A DNA stretch of 27,973 nucleotides. It comes from JANQGH01 sp039030175 (GTDB lineage Bacteria > Pseudomonadota > Alphaproteobacteria > DSM-16000 > Inquilinaceae). The DNA lies in assembly GCA_039030175.1 (NCBI GenBank), contig JBCCER010000046.1, positions 1 through 27,973 on the forward strand, in the 5' to 3' direction. The notes beneath the pieces were generated by a model. That model was not told where the DNA came from. It saw nothing but the letters and a program-made list of their open reading frames with translations, and did no database searches. Within the stretch, counting starts at the first letter, position 1. Each line of letters starts with the position of its first letter. Shown piece by piece: positions 1-9,100 of this stretch. The translations under genes were made by a program, and so were the position numbers.

Positions 1-1
1 G

Positions 2-637
2 GAGATTGGTTGCGGCTGGGGCGGTTTTGCAGCCTTTGCGGCGGGCGAACGGGGTGCCAAGGTGACTGGCCTTACCATCAGCCAGGCCCAGCACGACTAC
101 GCCAAACAGAGGGTGTTCGAGGCGGGCCTTGCCGAACGGGTCGATATCCGTCTTCAGGACTATCGCGATACGGAAGGCAACTACGACCGGGTCGCCTCGA
201 TCGAGATGTTCGAGGCCGTGGGCGAGAAGTACTGGCCGACCTACTTTCAAACCGTACGCGACCGGCTGCGTCCGGGCGGACAAGCGGGCCTTCAAATCAT
301 CACGATCGCTGACAGGTTCTTCGAAAGCTATCGGCGCAAGGCAGACTACATTCAGCGCTACATTTTTCCTGGGGGAATGCTCCCCTCGCCGGCCGCGCTG
401 CGTGACCAGATGGGCCGCGTTGGGCTTAACATCAGCGAGACGATCGGCTTTGGCGCCGACTATGCACGCACCTTGCGTGGTTGGAACCAACGGTTTCAGG
501 AAGCCTGGCCGCGCATCCGACCGCTCGGCTTCGACGCGCGGTTTAAACGGCTATGGGAGCAGTATCTGCTTTATTGCTCCGCCGGTTTTGAGGTCGGCAC
601 CATCGACGTCGTACAGGTAGCCGCCCGGCGCGACTAG
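2..637 (+). CDS. CFA-synthase-like SAM-dependent fatty-acid methyltransferase (5' truncated by window)
   Basis: Only the C-terminal 211 residues are visible; the reading frame enters at base 2 and ends at TAG 635-637. The fragment opens with the SAM-binding motif EIGCGWGGFA, followed by MFEAVG, YIFPGGMLPS and FGADY, which are hallmarks of cyclopropane-fatty-acyl-phospholipid synthases. These enzymes transfer a methyl group from SAM to the double bond of a membrane phospholipid acyl chain. Aligned by eye to E. coli Cfa, the bicarbonate-binding Glu239 (in MFE) and Tyr317 (in FGADY) are kept, but His266 is replaced by Gln at visible residue 98. The enzyme may therefore make a methylated rather than a cyclopropanated chain; this is inference. 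The DUF3833 gene follows on the same strand. Confidence 0.9.
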   Translation, partial: EIGCGWGGFAAFAAGERGAKVTGLTISQAQHDYAKQRVFEAGLAERVDIRLQDYRDTEGNYDRVASIEMFEAVGEKYWPTYFQTVRDRLRPGGQAGLQIITIADRFFESYRRKADYIQRYIFPGGMLPSPAALRDQMGRVGLNISETIGFGADYARTLRGWNQRFQEAWPRIRPLGFDARFKRLWEQYLLYCSAGFEVGTIDVVQVAARRD

Positions 638-799
638 TTCGGCAAAATCGCCGCAGCCTCAAAAGTTAGCCATATTGCCGAAACGGTGATCCCGTTTCCG
701 CTGAACATCGTACAGATAACACCGATGCTCAGCAGGGGCGTGAGCCCAATATTTGCCACCGGTTGAGCGGAACTAACGTCCGGAAACCGAACGGAAACC
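638..799. other. Intergenic spacer between the methyltransferase and DUF3833 genes
   Basis: This 162-bp spacer has no clear terminator. Just before the DUF3833 start lies a tandem repeat of CGGAAACC (781-788 and 92-99 of the same block, that is 792-799) with an 11-bp period, which could be chance or an operator. A 55-codon hydrophobic reading frame on the - strand (634-801) crosses the region; I do not recognise it and do not call it a gene. Confidence 0.4.
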
Positions 800-1288
800 A
801 TGCGCGTAGAGGATTTCCAAGGCCACGAGCCACGCTTTGCCCCTGAGGTCTATTTTGATGGCCTGGTTCGAGCATGGGGAATCTTCGAGGACCGTTTCGG
901 CCGTCTGCGCCGCCAGTTCACGGTCGCGATTGATGGCAACTGGGACGGCACCACGCTGACGCTGAACGAAGATTTCATCTTCGCCGATGGGCAAACCGAG
1001 CAACGGGTTTGGGCCATAAAGCGGATCGATGCGAATACCTATGAGGCGACTGCCGACAATATCGTCGGCACTGCATCAGGGCGGTGCTTCGGCAATGCGA
1101 TCCAATGGCGCTACACTTACGCACTCGCGATCGCCGGCCGCGATCGGCATATCCATTTCGATGACTGGATGTTTCAGCAGGACCGGGACATTGTCGTGAA
1201 CCGCGCCCGCCTCAGCAAATGGGGCATCGAGTTAGGTTCGACGACCATCTTCTTCCAACGGGCTGAGGCCCAAAGAGACGCCGCGTAG
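800..1288 (+). CDS. DUF3833 family protein
   Basis: The 162-residue protein matches my memory of DUF3833: EDFQGHEP at residue 4 onward, YFDG/AWG, a central WDGT with an EDF segment, a conserved run with GNAIQWRYTYAL, DDWM, and a C-terminal KWGIELGSTTIFF. The biochemical function is unknown. Family members sit beside CFA-synthase-like genes in Proteobacteria, which suggests a role in modified fatty acids or membrane stress. Many homologues are lipoproteins with an N-terminal signal, but this one starts directly at the domain. The frame is open upstream only to TGA 764-766 with no better start, so a lost or missing signal is possible. It converges with the CMD-family gene only 8 bp downstream. 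Confidence 0.85.
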   Translation: MRVEDFQGHEPRFAPEVYFDGLVRAWGIFEDRFGRLRRQFTVAIDGNWDGTTLTLNEDFIFADGQTEQRVWAIKRIDANTYEATADNIVGTASGRCFGNAIQWRYTYALAIAGRDRHIHFDDWMFQQDRDIVVNRARLSKWGIELGSTTIFFQRAEAQRDAA

Positions 1289-1296
1289 GGCACGTT

Positions 1297-1902
1297 TCAG
1301 TCCGGACGCGAAAAACCCGCCTCGAAGCTCTCTTCGGTCACATCTTCTGGCAGCCGTTCTGCCATATGGGCGTCCAGATCTAGCCCCCAGGTGTTGATCA
1401 TCCCGCCTAGGATGACATACATGCCCTGGATGGCCATGATGTCCATGATCTGTTGAGCGCTGTAGTGGTGGCTTAGTTTCTTGAGCGTTTCTGGCGCTAT
1501 CGCATGGCCGCCCACAAGCTCGTCCACCGCTTGAAGCAACAGGGCATCGCCTTCGTCCCACTCCGGCGCTTGGGCGCCTTGTTTGACGCGTTCGATATCG
1601 TCGCGAGACACGCCACAAGATAGGGCACGCTGAACGTGGCTGGCCCATTCGTACCAAGCCCGCAGCAAGACCGCGACGCGAAGGATCACCAACTCGCCTC
1701 TGCGCCTGCCCAACTGTCCGCCCTGAACCGAGTAGTTTCGAAAGCTCCACCAAGCCTTGAGGAGGTCGGGGTGATTGGCCATCAGGCTGTGAACATTGAA
1801 CGGGGCGCCGTTCATGTCCTCGACAATATGGGCCAACGAGGGGTCCCAATCGGCAATCGGCACGGGGGCGAGGTTGACCGCATCGGACTTGATTGAAGGC
1901 AT
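1297..1902 (-). CDS. Carboxymuconolactone decarboxylase (AhpD-like) family protein
   Basis: The 201-residue all-helical protein carries the CMD fold signature: a RRRGELVILRVA segment, then YEWASH with the Glu and His typical of the gamma-carboxymuconolactone decarboxylase branch, and a second helical pair near residues 140-165. The AhpD redox CXXC pair is absent; the only nearby Cys is in LSCGVS. A thiol-peroxidase role is therefore unlikely, and the substrate cannot be told. It lies 87 bp downstream of the NTF2-like gene on the same strand and probably shares its transcript, as the last gene of the SDR-NTF2-CMD unit. Confidence 0.85.
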   Translation of the reverse strand: MPSIKSDAVNLAPVPIADWDPSLAHIVEDMNGAPFNVHSLMANHPDLLKAWWSFRNYSVQGGQLGRRRGELVILRVAVLLRAWYEWASHVQRALSCGVSRDDIERVKQGAQAPEWDEGDALLLQAVDELVGGHAIAPETLKKLSHHYSAQQIMDIMAIQGMYVILGGMINTWGLDLDAHMAERLPEDVTEESFEAGFSRPD

Positions 1903-1989
1903 TTACGTCACGCTTTCGGTGTTGGCATTTCGGCGGTTCGGAAACGGAAGCGACGGCCGTTCGACGATCAAATCTGGCGAACAGCCGCG

Positions 1990-2421
1990 CTAGATGCGCT
2001 TTCGAATAGCACGCAAGACTGGGCCGATCAGCGGAAATTTCTCATACATCTGACCGGCGGCATCCCAGTGGTCGATATGGACCGAAGCGCGCCCATCGGG
2101 TTCGAGATGAACCTCGCTGACGCCCTCGATGGACATTCGTCGCCCGGATTTTAGGCTAAAGGCAAACGTCCAGCGAAGATAACAGACCGTGGGCGCCGAG
2201 GACGCAGTGCTAATGGCCTTGTCGTGAACGGTGACGTCGACGTCGTGGATCTTGGCATAGAGACTGGAGAAGGTTTCTCGGACGGCGGCCAATCCACGCA
2301 GGTCGTTGAAAGGGTCCGAGAAATGGATGTCCTGAGTCATGAAGTCGGAAAGCGAGTCCAAACGGTCCGCGGACAGGGCCTGCCAGAATTCGACATAGCG
2401 GTCTATGAGATCAGCGTTCAC
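1990..2421 (-). CDS. NTF2-like / SnoaL-type small protein
   Basis: The 143-residue protein has the cone-shaped NTF2/SnoaL pattern: an N-terminal helix (DRYVEFWQALS), the strand segment IHFSDPFNDLRG, YLRWTFAF, and a late strand with the HIDHWDAAGQ motif. Such domains act as small isomerases, hydratases or binding proteins; no specific activity can be assigned. The start is GTG 2421-2419, with a GGGAA-type ribosome site about nine bases upstream. It overlaps the end of the SDR gene by 11 bp, which implies translational coupling and joint function. SnoaL-like genes accompany SDR and CFA-like genes in other lipid-modification clusters. Confidence 0.85.
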   Translation of the reverse strand: MNADLIDRYVEFWQALSADRLDSLSDFMTQDIHFSDPFNDLRGLAAVRETFSSLYAKIHDVDVTVHDKAISTASSAPTVCYLRWTFAFSLKSGRRMSIEGVSEVHLEPDGRASVHIDHWDAAGQMYEKFPLIGPVLRAIRKRI

Positions 2422-3226
2422 GCCGGCGTTCCCGTCGATTGACCCCGGTCGCGCGCGACACCAGGGCGAAATAGAGCCCGTAGGGAAGACCCCTCAGCCG
2501 TTTCAGCAGGAATGCAAACCGGCGCGGAAAAGCGATCTCGAAATTCGGTCGCTTCAGGCCCCTAACCAAAGCATCGACGGCGTCGTCCAGGTCCATCAGG
2601 AATGGCATCGGAAAGTCGTTCTTGTCGGTCAGCTCGGTCTTGATGAAACCTGGATTGATCACCTGGACCTTCACATTGTAGGGCTGACATTCCAGACGCA
2701 ATGCCTCAGCCAGATTTATGAGTGCAGCTTTGCTAGCGCCGTAACCCATGGCCATCGGCAAGCCGCCATAGCCAGCGACAGACGCCATGATCGCGATATG
2801 CCCTGACCGGCGCGCCAGGAAATGACCAAGCAGCGGTTGCAGGCATTTGACCGTGCCGAGAAAGTTCACGTCCAGCTGGCGTTCGAAATCGGATGCCTGA
2901 AATCGATCAACGCCATCCTTCGTGAAGGTGCCAGCATTCAGGACAGCCAGTGCGATACGCCCGTGTTTTGTCTCGATTTTGTCGACAACCGTCTGAACAT
3001 CTTCCAGCACCGTTACGTCGACTGGAAAAGGGTGGACCGTGCCGCCAAACTTATCCGCCTCGCGCGCCAGTTCGATCAACTTGGCACCGTCGCGCGCGCT
3101 GGCAAAAACGGTCCAGCCGTCCCGCGCCAGGCGCAGCGCCGTCGCCCGTCCTATTCCAGAACTCGCGCCCGTAATCCAAGCCGACCCGTCGGCCGGCCCC
3201 AGTGTGGAAACCTTCAGTCCGCCCAT
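2411..3226 (-). CDS. Short-chain dehydrogenase/reductase (SDR)
   Basis: The 271-residue classical SDR has the nucleotide-binding motif TGASSGIG at residues 19-26, the NAG motif in the middle, Ser of the catalytic set in IMASVAG, and the catalytic YGASK with Tyr162 and Lys166. It should oxidise or reduce a hydroxyl/carbonyl group with NAD(P)H. The C-terminal tail is basic and hydrophobic (RRFAFLLKRLRG, then LYFALV), suggesting membrane association, consistent with a lipid substrate. It is the first gene of the - strand unit SDR-NTF2-CMD, and context suggests it works on an acyl chain made or modified by the neighbouring methyltransferase; that is inference. Confidence 0.9.
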   Translation of the reverse strand: MGGLKVSTLGPADGSAWITGASSGIGRATALRLARDGWTVFASARDGAKLIELAREADKFGGTVHPFPVDVTVLEDVQTVVDKIETKHGRIALAVLNAGTFTKDGVDRFQASDFERQLDVNFLGTVKCLQPLLGHFLARRSGHIAIMASVAGYGGLPMAMGYGASKAALINLAEALRLECQPYNVKVQVINPGFIKTELTDKNDFPMPFLMDLDDAVDALVRGLKRPNFEIAFPRRFAFLLKRLRGLPYGLYFALVSRATGVNRRERRRER

Positions 3227-3598
3227 GCTCGCTGCCTGGTGCTTTCATTCAACATCGTGATCTCGAAATTGGACGACAAAGGCGGCAACAATCCGACATG
3301 CTCAGAACCGATAATCAAACGTCTTAAGCCTGCGAACAGACCACCACTCTGCTACGCGGCCATGACAGCTACTGCGAACAGATACGTCAGCGAAGGGCAT
3401 TCGGTTCTCTGAAGCGCTCTCTCACTAGGCGGTGCTGGCGCTAGGGATTGATGGCAGAAAAATGGTCTGAAGCAATTTTTTCAACTTGAAATATATTTGT
3501 AACATAACCTTAACTTTTCCTATCCATCTTCTGTCGTGCTGTTACGCTAGATGCGTGCGATCGAACTGACAGATCGAACGTCCACAAGAGAGGAAGCC
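3227..3598. promoter_or_regulatory. Divergent promoter region between SDR and phoX
   Basis: The region is unusually AT-rich for this window (about 3465-3530) and must hold promoters for the SDR (-) and phosphatase (+) genes. Two weak Pho-box-like 7-4-7 arrangements can be drawn on the + strand: TTGTAAC-ATAA-CCTTAAC (3497-3514) and CTATCCA-TCTT-CTGTCGT (3520-3537). The second matches the CTGTCAT repeat better (4/7 and 6/7) and is placed sensibly for a start at 3599. PhoB control is expected for phoX genes in general, but these sites are only suggestive. Confidence 0.35.
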
Positions 3599-5608
3599 AT
3601 GGATACCCACAAGTCCACAGCCACCCAGCTAACCCGCGCTCAGCGGTTTGAATTGTCCGACGATATCCCCTCAAACCGGTCAAAACGCCCCACGATCGGC
3701 GACATCATTAACGCTCGGCTCGGCCGCCGCGACATGATGCGCGGGGCTCTCGCCGTCAGCGCCATGGCCGCCGTCGGTGGCGCCGCCACGATGGCGACAA
3801 GCCGCCACGCCTACGCTCAATCCGGCGCAACCTTCGATTTTGAAGAATTGGCGGCAGGGGTCGACGCCGACCACCATGTTGCTCCCGGATATAGCGCAAA
3901 CGTATTGATCCGTTGGGGCGATCCGGTTGTACCCGGCGCACCTGATTTCGACCCTACCGCACAGACGGCCGACGCTCAGGAGATGCAGTTCGGCTATAAC
4001 AACGACTTCATCGGCTACTTCCCGCTGCCCGCAGGGTCCGACAGTGCAGATCATGGCCTTCTGTTCGTGAACCACGAATACACCAATGAAGAGCTGATGT
4101 TCCCGGGCCTTGGCCGCCAGGATAGGGACGCTGAGTTTAGCGGCATGACCGCCGAACTGGTCGGCATCGAGATGGCCGCGCACGGTTTGTCGGTGGTTGA
4201 AGTCAGCCGCGACGACGGCGGCAATTGGACCTATAACCCGGCCAGTGACTACAACCGCCGCTTTACCACGCGGTCAACCGAAATGACGTTGGCTGGGCCG
4301 GTCGCGGGCAACCCCCGCGTTCAGACGTCCGCAGATCCCAGCGGAACGACCGTTATCGGCACGGTGAACAATTGCGCCGGCGGCATGACTCCCTGGGGTA
4401 CCGCACTCACGGCCGAAGAGAACTTCCACGGCTACTTCAAGGGTGAGTTCCCCGAGGACAGTCCTGAGTTCCGCAACCACGAGCGCTATGGCGTTCCAGG
4501 CGGTTGGTACGCTTGGGGCGACTATGATGATCGTTTCGATGTCGGCCGCGAAATCAACGAGCCGAACCGCTTCGGCTGGATCGTCGAGGTGGACCCCTAT
4601 GATCCGACGTCCACGCCGATCAAGCACACGGCGATGGGGCGGGCGAAGCACGAAGGCGCTGGCGTTGTGGTCAACAGCGACGGCCGCGTCGTGGCCTATA
4701 TGGGCGACGACCAGCGGTTCGACTATATCTACAAATATGTGTCGACCGGCAGCTTTGATCCGTCGGCTGGCAAAGCCAACAGTGCACTGTTAGACGAAGG
4801 CACCCTGTATGTCGCTAGGTTCAACGAGGATGGCACACTAGACTGGCTGCCGCTGGTCTATGGCCAAGGTCCTCTGACCGAAGAGAATGGTTTCACTAGC
4901 CAGGCGGACGTGTTGATCGAGACCCGTGTCGCTGCCGATCTGTTAGGTGCGACGCCGATGGATCGGCCGGAAGATGTGGACGTCAACCCGGCCACTGGGC
5001 GCATCTATGCGATGCTGACGAACAACACCCGCCGAACCGCTGACGATGTGAACGTGGCCAACCCACGCCCGGAAAATGCCGGCGGTCACATCATCGAAAT
5101 CGTGGAGCGCGACAGCGACTACACCAACACCCAGTCGGACTGGAGCATCCTGGTCCTCGCGGGCGACCCTGGCGCGCCGGAAGTTGGTGCCATGTGGAAC
5201 GAGGCGACCACCGAAAACGGCTGGTTCATCGCGCCGGACAATTGCGCCATCGATGCCCAAGGCAGACTGTGGGTCTCGACGGACGGCAACGACTACGAGC
5301 GGTCGGGCCGGACGGACGGCGTTTGGTCGATGGAGACCGATGGCGATCTGCGCGGCACTGGCAAGCTGTTCTACCGCGTGCCGGTCGGTGCCGAGCTTTG
5401 CGGCCCGATGTTCACCCCGGACGACACGACGCTGTTCGCCGCGGTGCAACATCCAGCGGACGGCGGCGACGAATGGCCTGGCTTCGGCCGGTCTTCGACC
5501 TATGAAGACCCGTCGACCCGCTGGCCGGACTTCGACGACAGCATGCCACCGCGCCCGTCCGTTGTGTTTATCGTGAGGGACGGAGGCGGACCGATCGCGT
5601 CCTCTTAA
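3599..5608 (+). CDS. phoX: PhoX family alkaline phosphatase (DUF839), Tat-exported
   Basis: The 669-residue protein is a PhoX-type phosphatase, a Ca/Fe-dependent periplasmic enzyme that releases phosphate from organic phosphomonoesters. A twin-arginine signal is visible with R43-R44 in GRRDMMRG, then a hydrophobic stretch ending in HAYAQ. The family core NNCAGGMTPWGT lies at about residues 257-268, with Cys259 corresponding to the iron-ligand Cys of characterised PhoX; TAEENFHGYF follows directly. KHEGAG and APDNCAID further on also fit. An ATG at 3551 would add 16 residues, but the ATG at 3599 has a good GAGAGGAAG ribosome site and leaves the signal at a normal position. A strong terminator follows the stop. 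Confidence 0.93.
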   Translation: MDTHKSTATQLTRAQRFELSDDIPSNRSKRPTIGDIINARLGRRDMMRGALAVSAMAAVGGAATMATSRHAYAQSGATFDFEELAAGVDADHHVAPGYSANVLIRWGDPVVPGAPDFDPTAQTADAQEMQFGYNNDFIGYFPLPAGSDSADHGLLFVNHEYTNEELMFPGLGRQDRDAEFSGMTAELVGIEMAAHGLSVVEVSRDDGGNWTYNPASDYNRRFTTRSTEMTLAGPVAGNPRVQTSADPSGTTVIGTVNNCAGGMTPWGTALTAEENFHGYFKGEFPEDSPEFRNHERYGVPGGWYAWGDYDDRFDVGREINEPNRFGWIVEVDPYDPTSTPIKHTAMGRAKHEGAGVVVNSDGRVVAYMGDDQRFDYIYKYVSTGSFDPSAGKANSALLDEGTLYVARFNEDGTLDWLPLVYGQGPLTEENGFTSQADVLIETRVAADLLGATPMDRPEDVDVNPATGRIYAMLTNNTRRTADDVNVANPRPENAGGHIIEIVERDSDYTNTQSDWSILVLAGDPGAPEVGAMWNEATTENGWFIAPDNCAIDAQGRLWVSTDGNDYERSGRTDGVWSMETDGDLRGTGKLFYRVPVGAELCGPMFTPDDTTLFAAVQHPADGGDEWPGFGRSSTYEDPSTRWPDFDDSMPPRPSVVFIVRDGGGPIASS

Positions 5609-5632
5609 CTCTCGATACTTCGGGGACATTTC

Positions 5633-5660
5633 GGGCGGCCTTCGGGCCGCCCGTTTTGTC
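5633..5660 (+). terminator. Rho-independent terminator of phoX
   Basis: A perfect 8-bp GC stem GGGCGGCC/GGCCGCCC (5633-5640 and 5645-5652) closes a TTCG tetraloop and is followed by GTTTTGTCTT. It begins 24 bp after the phoX stop and makes phoX a single-gene transcript. Confidence 0.9.
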
Positions 5661-5698
5661 TTGCCTGGCTTGTCGCGTCACTTCCCGGCGCCTATGAT

Positions 5699-5998
5699 GT
5701 GGGACTTGCGCTGGCCATCGCCTGCGCTCTATTCGGCTTTCAGGTCATCCGAAGGATGGTGAGCCACGACACCTCCGATCCGTTTTTACCGGACAGGCCT
5801 CGCAGCGGTTGGACGACCGTGATCGCTCTCGGTCTTGCCTCTCTGCTCGGATTGTTTCTCGCCGCCGGCAGTCAGGCACACTATTGGACCGGGCTTTCAG
5901 TGGCAGTGATTTCGCTGCTGCTGATCATGCGAACCATGAAAGGCATCTTCGACCGTCTCGATCGCGAGTCGAACGCCCTTGGCGGCCCGCAAGAATAG
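5699..5998 (+). CDS. Small membrane protein of unknown function
   Basis: A GTG start at 5699 gives 99 residues with three likely membrane segments: about 1-17 (MGLALAIACALFGFQVI), 39-57 (VIALGLASLLGLFLAA) and 62-78 (YWTGLSVAVISLLLIM), then a charged tail (KGIFDRLDRES). The frame is open and hydrophobic further upstream, so the true start is uncertain, but it must lie after the phoX terminator. I do not recognise the family. Coding is supported by the membrane-protein composition and by its position on the same strand between two real genes. Confidence 0.6.
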   Translation: MGLALAIACALFGFQVIRRMVSHDTSDPFLPDRPRSGWTTVIALGLASLLGLFLAAGSQAHYWTGLSVAVISLLLIMRTMKGIFDRLDRESNALGGPQE

Positions 5999-6043
5999 CC
6001 GGGGACGTTGAGCCTGCGAACTCTCGCTGCTCCTCCTGACAAG

Positions 6044-6072
6044 TTGACAGCCGGGCTCTCGATCAGCATCTT
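6044..6072 (+). promoter_or_regulatory. Candidate sigma70 promoter for the PEP-carboxylase-like gene
   Basis: TTGACA at 6044-6049 is a perfect -35 hexamer; 17 bp downstream lies CATCTT (6067-6072), a poor -10. The element AGCCGGGCTCTCGA (6049-6062) recurs as AGCCGGCTCTCGA (6088-6100), a near-direct repeat 39 bp apart that might bind a regulator. Confidence 0.35.
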
Positions 6073-6125
6073 GCCGCAGTGCAGCAAAGCCGGCTCTCGA
6101 GGGTCGTTGAATGGAAGGCAGCCTG

Positions 6126-9100
6126 ATGAAAGACACCCAACCCCTTCCGCTTGGCGGTCTTCTGAATTCGAAAGCCGGACCTTTTCAGCCCACCGACACG
6201 GTCTGCTTCCAAGCCGCCGAGAACACCGACTGCGCCGAACTCACCGCTTCGCTTATCGATGACTTGCGCCGCCATGAAGGGGCAAGGGAAGAGGACCCGT
6301 TCAGCAATCCCGTCCTGCTGCTGGCGCTCGATATCGGCCGTCGGCTGGAGCGGGGCGACATTAAGTATGCCGATCTTGAGCAGCTGACCCAGTACTTGAC
6401 CGTCGAGGGTTGGCTAGCCCGCGCCGAACGGCTGCGCCGCTATGTCGGCGAGACAGACCCGGCGGCAAACGACGAAAGACTGCGTGCAGCATTTGCCAAC
6501 CTTGCCAAGCCTCGCGACAGCGACGAACTGGGCAACGACGCTTCGGACAAGGTCCGCTTTGAGATTTTCAAGACGCGGGTGGAGGCCGAGGTCTTCGGCA
6601 TCGTTATCACCGCGCATCCGACCTTTACCCAGCCGACCGAACTCATGCGCGGGATTGCCGCCCTCGTTAGCGGTCGCGGCAATGACGGCAAGCCACTGAC
6701 AAGGGCTCAAGCCGAAAAGCTGGTCCGACAGGCCGCCACGACTGAGCATAAGCCCGATGCCGATATGTCGCTGGCGCGCGAGCACGCGCTGTCGTTGGAG
6801 GTCATCGCCAACCTGCACGAGGCGCTCTATCGCGCTTACGATCTGCTGTTGGATGTTGCGGCTAAGCTTTATCCGGACCGCTGGCTTGACCTCGTGCCCC
6901 GCCTCGTCACGATCGCTTCTTGGGTCGGCTACGATCTGGACGGAAGGTCGGACATCCGTTGGACCGACACGCTGAACAAGAGGATGGTCGTCCAGCGTAT
7001 GCAGCTGGAGCGATACCTCAGCCGAACCCAAGCGCTTATGGCCGATCGCGCCAGCGCGCCGGCGGGCATTCTGGAGACATTGGAACTGGTCGAGAGCCGC
7101 CTGGCCCTGGCTCTTACCCAAATCAACGACGAGATAGACGTTTTCGGCCTGCCAAGTTCGACCGCGGCCGACGATGTCGAAGCCGTCAAACGGATATCGC
7201 GCCGTATGTACGAAGGTCGGGCGATGCGACTGAGCGAGGCAGGTACTTTGGTCGAACTGTTCGATCGTGCGCTGAATCGTATTGTCTCATCCGGTGACAG
7301 CGACGCAGACCCGCTGCGGTCCCTCACCCGCCAGATAGCGATCCTACGGGCGGAGCTTGCCAACTACGGGCTTGGCGCCGCTCATACCCATGTCCGGATA
7401 AATGCGACCCAGGTCCACAACTCAATCCGCAAGGCGGTCGACCTAGTATCCGATCCCAATGACCCGCGATATCGCCAATCCTATCTCGACCGGATCAACA
7501 CTCTCTTAGAATCCGTCGAGCCGGTGACCATCAATTTCGGCTCGGTGATGGCAGAGCAGACCTCGGTCAAGCGTTTGTTCATGATCGTTGCCCAGATGTT
7601 GAAATACACTGGGCGAACAGCGCCGATTAGGTTCCTCATCGCTGAAACGGAGAGCCCGTTCACCACCCTGACGGCGCTCTACTATGCGCGGCTGTTCGGC
7701 GTCGAAGACCACGTCGATATCTCGCCCTTGTTCGAGACCGAGCGGGCGCTTGAGGTCGGCAGTCGATTTATCGGGCAGTTGCTGGAGAACCCGCACTACC
7801 ACGCCTATGTCGAAAAGCGCGGCCGCATCTGCGTCCAAACCGGCTACTCGGACGCCGGCCGTTTCATCGGCCAGACGCCGGCGAATGCATCCATTGAGAG
7901 GCTCCGCCTACGGCTAACGCGCGTGATCGCCAAACACCGCGAACAGGGTCGGCTGTCCGATGTGCAGCTCTTGATCTTTGACACACACGGCGAGTCGATC
8001 GGTCGCGGCTCGCATCCGGAGAATTTCGAGCAGCGGTTGGCCAACATCGACACGGCCGCCAGCCGCGGATTTCTTGCCGACAATGGCGTGCCGTTCAAAC
8101 AGGAGATGAGCTTCCAGGGCGGCGATGGATATCTCTACTTCGTCAACCAGCCCCTGGCCTATGCGGCGTTGACGCGGATCCTGGAACACACGCTGCGCTA
8201 CGGCGACAATTCAGCCGACGATCTGTTCTACGACGAAGCATCTTACATTCGTGAATTCTTCACCACGGTGAAGGAATTCCAGGTCGATTTGATGAACGAC
8301 ACCAACTATGGCGTCCTGCTAATGGCGTTCGGGGTCAATCTGCTGTTCCAGTCGGGCAGCCGCGCCACCAAGCGCCAATATGACGACCCGTCGGATATCG
8401 ATCACGCCAATGCCGCCCAGCTGCGCGCCATCCCGCACAATGCGGTGCTACAGCAACTCGGCCTGCTAGCGAACACTGTCGGTGGCCTAGGGGCGGCGAT
8501 CGCCAAAGACCCGGACCGGTTTCAAAAGCTCTACGCGACCTCGCCTCGCCTGCGCCAACTCATGGGCATCGTGGAATACGGCGCCGCGGTCAGCAATCCG
8601 ATGATCATGAAGGCGTATGTCGACAGTTTGGACCCGGTTCTGTGGATCATCAGAGCCGGCCAGTCGGGCCGCACGCAGGCGGCCGAGGACATGTTGCGGC
8701 TGGCGCATCACTATGAAGAAAACGGCCTCCATGCCCGCCAGGTGCGCGTCTTCCGCACACTGTTCCAGGACTTCACCATGTTGGAGCAAGCGCTGAGCGC
8801 AGTTCGCGGTGAGGAGGACGGCGGGTCGGCGCTGATCAGCGCCGAGGCTCAAGAACGACTGTGCCTGCTACACGCTATTCGCATCGCCGTGCTGCACGAG
8901 CTATTCCGGCTAGCCATGCGGCTGCCCAGCTTTTCCAACCGGCACAGCATTACGCCGAAGCAGCTCGTCGACCGACTGCTACATCTAGACGTCGACGAGG
9001 TCGTGGACCTGCTGGCCGAGATCTTTCCGCGCGACCCCGGCAAGGCCCAAGACGAGGATTTCGGCGAAGCGGCCAGCTACGTGTCAGACGAAACCCAGAG

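Noticed and set aside
634..801. Hydrophobic 55-codon reading frame on the - strand in the spacer before DUF3833
   Set aside because: It overlaps the end of the methyltransferase and the start of DUF3833, has no clear ribosome site or recognisable family, and a single hydrophobic run of this length can arise by chance.
1232..1849. Long - strand reading frame overlapping the CMD-family gene
   Set aside because: It is Arg/Gly/Pro-rich with no family features, whereas the overlapping frame 1297-1902 encodes a clear CMD protein.
3551..3598. Upstream ATG giving a phoX protein 16 residues longer
   Set aside because: The ATG at 3599 has a much better ribosome site and keeps the Tat signal nearer the N-terminus.
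4943..5629. 228-codon - strand frame inside phoX
   Set aside because: Composition (Arg, Val, His-rich) is typical of an antisense shadow of a GC-rich gene, and the phoX frame is unambiguous.
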